A stretch of 45,637 nucleotides of DNA, from the NCBI GenBank assembly GCA_002633005.1, contig NMRA01001157.1, forward strand, positions 1,316 to 46,952. The letters are read 5' to 3'. The DNA is from Phoronis australis (lineage: Eukaryota; Phoronida; Phoronidae). Every line of letters begins with the position of its first letter. The first letter of the stretch is position 1. The notes under the pieces were generated by a model, which had not been told where the DNA came from, made no database searches, and saw nothing but the letters and a program-made list of their open reading frames with translations. A program made the position numbers and the translations under genes. This document shows positions 42,226 to 45,637 of this stretch, piece after piece.

Positions 42226-44910
42226 CACGTAGAATTGGTCAGGGAAAATGCAGTTTGAGAGTGACGTTCACGTGTGCGTGTCCGTGTTACATGTAAACAA
42301 CAATTGCGCTCACAGTAACCAAAGTCAATATAAAGGGATTCAAAAGACGCTTAAACTTAACTAAAATTAACTTCCTTCATCTGCCATTAGTAATTAAGCA
42401 TTACGTAAATGTAATGGAAAAGTGTGTCCTAACATACATTTGTACACTGTACGAGTCTGGCCGAGCTGTGTAGGTAGTCGTTCACATTAGGACGAATAAT
42501 ACTGTACCACATTGTGTGCACTTACAGTAGTGCGTACGCTCAATTAACATCAGAGGCTGCTCTCGTTCATTTCCCAAAAGACATAAATTTGAAAAATGTG
42601 TCTTACCCAGCAGTGAACTACTAAATAATAATTTATGAACTTATTTGTTCATATTGTCTCTGTTACGAAAACTGCACTGCGGGTCTATGACCTTAAAGTT
42701 CAACAGACACATATTCAGACACAATAGACAGGGTGCAAATATATTATACGCACATGTATAGACTAACTTGCAAATTTTTTGGTAGGAATCCCAAAATTGA
42801 AACGTTTCGGCAACATGAATTATTTCACAAACTTGACTTCCTGTTCCTGTCAAATTCAAAAACCACAAATTCCTGATCACATATAACCTTTAACGGATTT
42901 TTCTGAATGAAAGGTGACAGAATGCCCTAAAAAGACGAAATAATCAATAACCATTAAAATCGGTGAGGCGTTTTATTGGAAACTCAACTAAAGTTTGGAA
43001 ACTGGGAGTCCCGAAACATATCCTGACGCCACCACGTTCGCACTTTGCTCTGATTTTCAAGAGAGTCAAGGCGGCCGAAAAAAAAACAAAATGGGAACTG
43101 TAAATGAAAATTTCCGTCCCAAAATTCATGAAGAAGTCAACAGATGGCTGCTGAATGTTTGCTCCACTTTGATAGCTAACTTTAAGGTTACATCAAATCT
43201 TATTTAGTGGCTTCGATTCTAACTTGTAGATCAAAAAACTAAACTGTGTCATCTTGTAAAAGTATAACATTTTCTGACAGAAAAAATCAGGAAATATAAA
43301 AATGTTTTGTATTCATGTGCCATTATTATTATTGCGTTAACAACTTTTAAGTCAAAGTTTAATTTTTAAGAAAGGTACGTTCATAGTAAAATAACCTCTT
43401 GGTCGTTTTCAATGAAACCTTTTTAAATGAAAACTTCACAAGTTACCTTAAAAAGGTCCACGGAATTTTCAATTAGTAATTTCGTTTGGTTTCTATGACA
43501 AATCAAATCGGAAAACGTTAGGAATTTTCGTAAAAAAGAAGTCGCATTCGCCTGTTACATTTCCACGAAATTAGGCCTTTGTATAGAAAATCTTAGGATT
43601 GTTTTTGAGACTGATGAATAAATAGTCAGCTTGAAAAGTCTTAGCGAATTCCAACGAGGCGGTTTCAAGAACTCGTGTTCCTAAATTCAAATAAAATTGA
43701 TTTGCTGAAGCCGAGAATAAGCCGTTTAAACTGGGACAAATTTCGGTGAATTATTCAGCGAATGCTTGTTTTCGGTAAATGTAACCTATACATGCCTCAA
43801 CCAGTATTTCAGCATTCACTCAACATTCGGTCCAATGCATCTAGCCGCACAACACCCTCAGGATCAAAACTACGTTTTGTCTGTTTTCCCCGGCACCGTT
43901 CTATCACAAGTTCACCTGGTAGAGTCTTTTTGTGGCGACTGGGTGAATGAAAGGACGAAGGGTACACACGAAGCTGCTCTGTACCTGGCGACAGATTCGA
44001 TTTGAGTGATCTTCCTGTAACCTTTGACCTCGGATAGTAGTAAACAAATACCCACGCGATTGTGCAGTTAGAAGGTGGCTCTGCTAATTTTTTTTCTCGC
44101 CACATTGTATACATATACATGTATTGTATTTGAAGTTCCTCGAGAATGACGGTTCGAGATAGGCCAATCCTTAAAACTGAACATGTACACAGACATTCCT
44201 ACGAGCATTGTTGTCACCTTTTCTTAGGCCACTAGACAATTAGTTTTGACAATGCCCAAATTTTTAATAGGTCATGGAAGGTTTTATTCAGAGTTGTTTG
44301 TGGTACCTAGAACACACGGTGATGAGTCAATTCCAGCCCAACATACTGTAGTTCATTGCTTCCCTTTTCATCGGGATCGCTGGTTTGAACGCTTTCAACA
44401 TCACCAGGAAGATGGTGTGTCCTGAAACTTGGCATTGTTTCAGGGGTGAAATTGTAAAGTTGCATGGAGACGGCCTCAGTGAATCACAAATTCAAATCTT
44501 ATCGACCAACCTATGTGTTTGCCAAATATCTATAAATTATAGAATTTAAGTCATCACGCACGTGGTCTCTTAGAGTAGAAGTGAAGTGTGCAGAATTCAG
44601 TTTTAGACTTCATACGAATCTACTATTTTAATAAAATGTAGTAAAAAGGAAAGATACATTCAGATCAAAATACTCGTATTAATACAATGACTAAACTTTG
44701 GTTGAACTAAATAAACAAAACTGTTCTTGCATTTTTCTCGTATTGCTTAAGTACTAGTCCACGAGAGCACCAGCCATGAGCGGCAAGGTGGGGGTCAACC
44801 GATTTTCACCAAATTTGGCACATAGGTAGTCCTATGGGATCTATAAACAGCGGTGAAATATTTCTTGAAAATATTGCGTTTTTCTAAAGTTATAGGCTCA
44901 AACACATTTT
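42226..44910. other. No gene seen
   Basis: Open frames at 42641-42880, 42995-43207 and 43762-44005 have no recognisable domain or splice context. AT-rich throughout. Confidence 0.4.
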
Positions 44911-45200
44911 ACGGCTTCGCAGCCATGTTTTCACGGTATAAAAACTGTCCAGTTTTAACTGTTCAGATTTTTCCTTGATTGAAAGCTATTGATTTATTGT
45001 TCACTTGGCATTGTTTAGTGGTGCCTGTAGATTGTTACACAGATGTCTTGAAACAACGGCTTCGCAGCCATGTTTTCACGGTATAAAAACTGTCCAGTTT
45101 TAACTGTTCATATTTTTCCTTGAATGAAAGCTGTTGATTTATTATTCACTTGGCATTGTTTAGTGGTGCCTGTAGATTGTTACACAGAAGTCTTGAAACA
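44911..45200 (+). repeat. 145-bp tandem duplication
   Basis: acggcttcgcagccatgttt starts at 44911 and 45056. The copies 44911-45055 and 45056-45200 differ at only about six positions (for example cagattttt/catattttt and gattgaaagc/gaatgaaagc). Non-coding. Confidence 0.95.
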
Positions 45201-45637
45201 CGATTCCGATTTACCACCCTCATTTAGTAGTTTTACTACACTGCCCCCCGTTATGCCATTTTGAGGTTGTGTTCAGTACACTGCTGTACCAAATCTGCCC
45301 CCACTGTTATGAGAATGAAACTTAGCCCAAATGTTGACAAAACATGTTACTTTCATTTCATAAAATAAAAACTTTGTCAGCCAGTTTATTAGTTATATAT
45401 TTTGGCACCTCAAATGTACTAAAATGAGAAATTTTAATATATCTGAAATCGATGCGTGAGCACCGTAAAATCCGATTGTCCTTCATGTTTTTCGATATTT
45501 TGCAGCAAGTTAGTTCCTCCTGAATGTTTTTAACGTTTTACTACTGATCACTTAGGGCTACAGTACCCCTAAATACCATACATGGCTCCATTTTGTAAAA
45601 AGCCGATTATGTCCTCCACAGTGAACAGGGTTAGACA
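45201..45637. other. No gene seen
   Basis: AT-rich tail of the window without recognised features. Confidence 0.4.

Overview
The window looks like non-model animal nuclear DNA, most likely from a cnidarian such as a coral or sea anemone. It is AT-rich and gene-poor, the one complete gene I found is split by an intron, and it is crowded with decayed transposons, minisatellites and scattered copies of the 8-mer TACATGTA. The organism call is inference: no marker gene is present. There are no prokaryotic features, CRISPR arrays, rRNA genes or convincing tRNA genes. Most long open frames are repeats or shadows and are left out.

Layout, left half. 1.0-1.45 kb is a tandem repeat. 2170-2306 (+) is a probable first coding exon of a signal-anchor membrane protein. 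3070-4936 is a TTAA-flanked DNA transposon with about 147-bp terminal inverted repeats; it carries a THAP-domain gene broken by a 166-bp tandem duplication. 5129-6811 is a second TTAA-flanked element whose ends resemble the first. 6.8-9.8 kb holds old repeats and a MITE candidate. 9802-10089 is a nine-copy 32-bp minisatellite. 10.34-14.94 kb is a decayed Ty3/Gypsy-like LTR retrotransposon with gag, protease, a truncated reverse transcriptase and integrase. 16.1-16.75 kb holds AT-rich and TTACG-rich repeats.

Middle. 18351-20817 (-) is the most unusual locus. It reads as one long frame encoding two copies of an acidic module, an 11-residue Gly/Asp/Asn/His-rich repeat array and a basic C-terminus ending in WWRRLLCC. 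It is interrupted by three in-frame stops and by frame changes near its N-terminal end, and CRE and TATA motifs lie upstream. 25659-28658 is a third TTAA-flanked element, about 3.0 kb, carrying a transposase-like remnant on the minus strand.

Right half. The best-supported gene is on the minus strand: a two-exon gene (exon 1 36566-36629, exon 2 33520-34064) for a secreted TLDc-domain protein of 202 residues, with a TATA box about 105 bases upstream of its ATG. It lies between two diverged direct repeats (31.2-32.7 and 37.3-38.1 kb). Two GIY-YIG endonuclease tails of the Penelope-like/LINE type lie head to head at 38.5-39.25 kb. A foldback repeat (40.08-40.50 kb), a promoter-like dispersed repeat (40.85-42.2 kb) and a 145-bp tandem duplication (44911-45200) complete the window.

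No operon-like or co-working gene set is visible. The recurring theme is mobile DNA: three TTAA-target elements within 26 kb, one LTR element, two GIY-YIG-bearing retroelement tails and several MITE-like or foldback pieces, around one or two host genes. I ran no searches; domain calls rest on motifs I recognise by eye.
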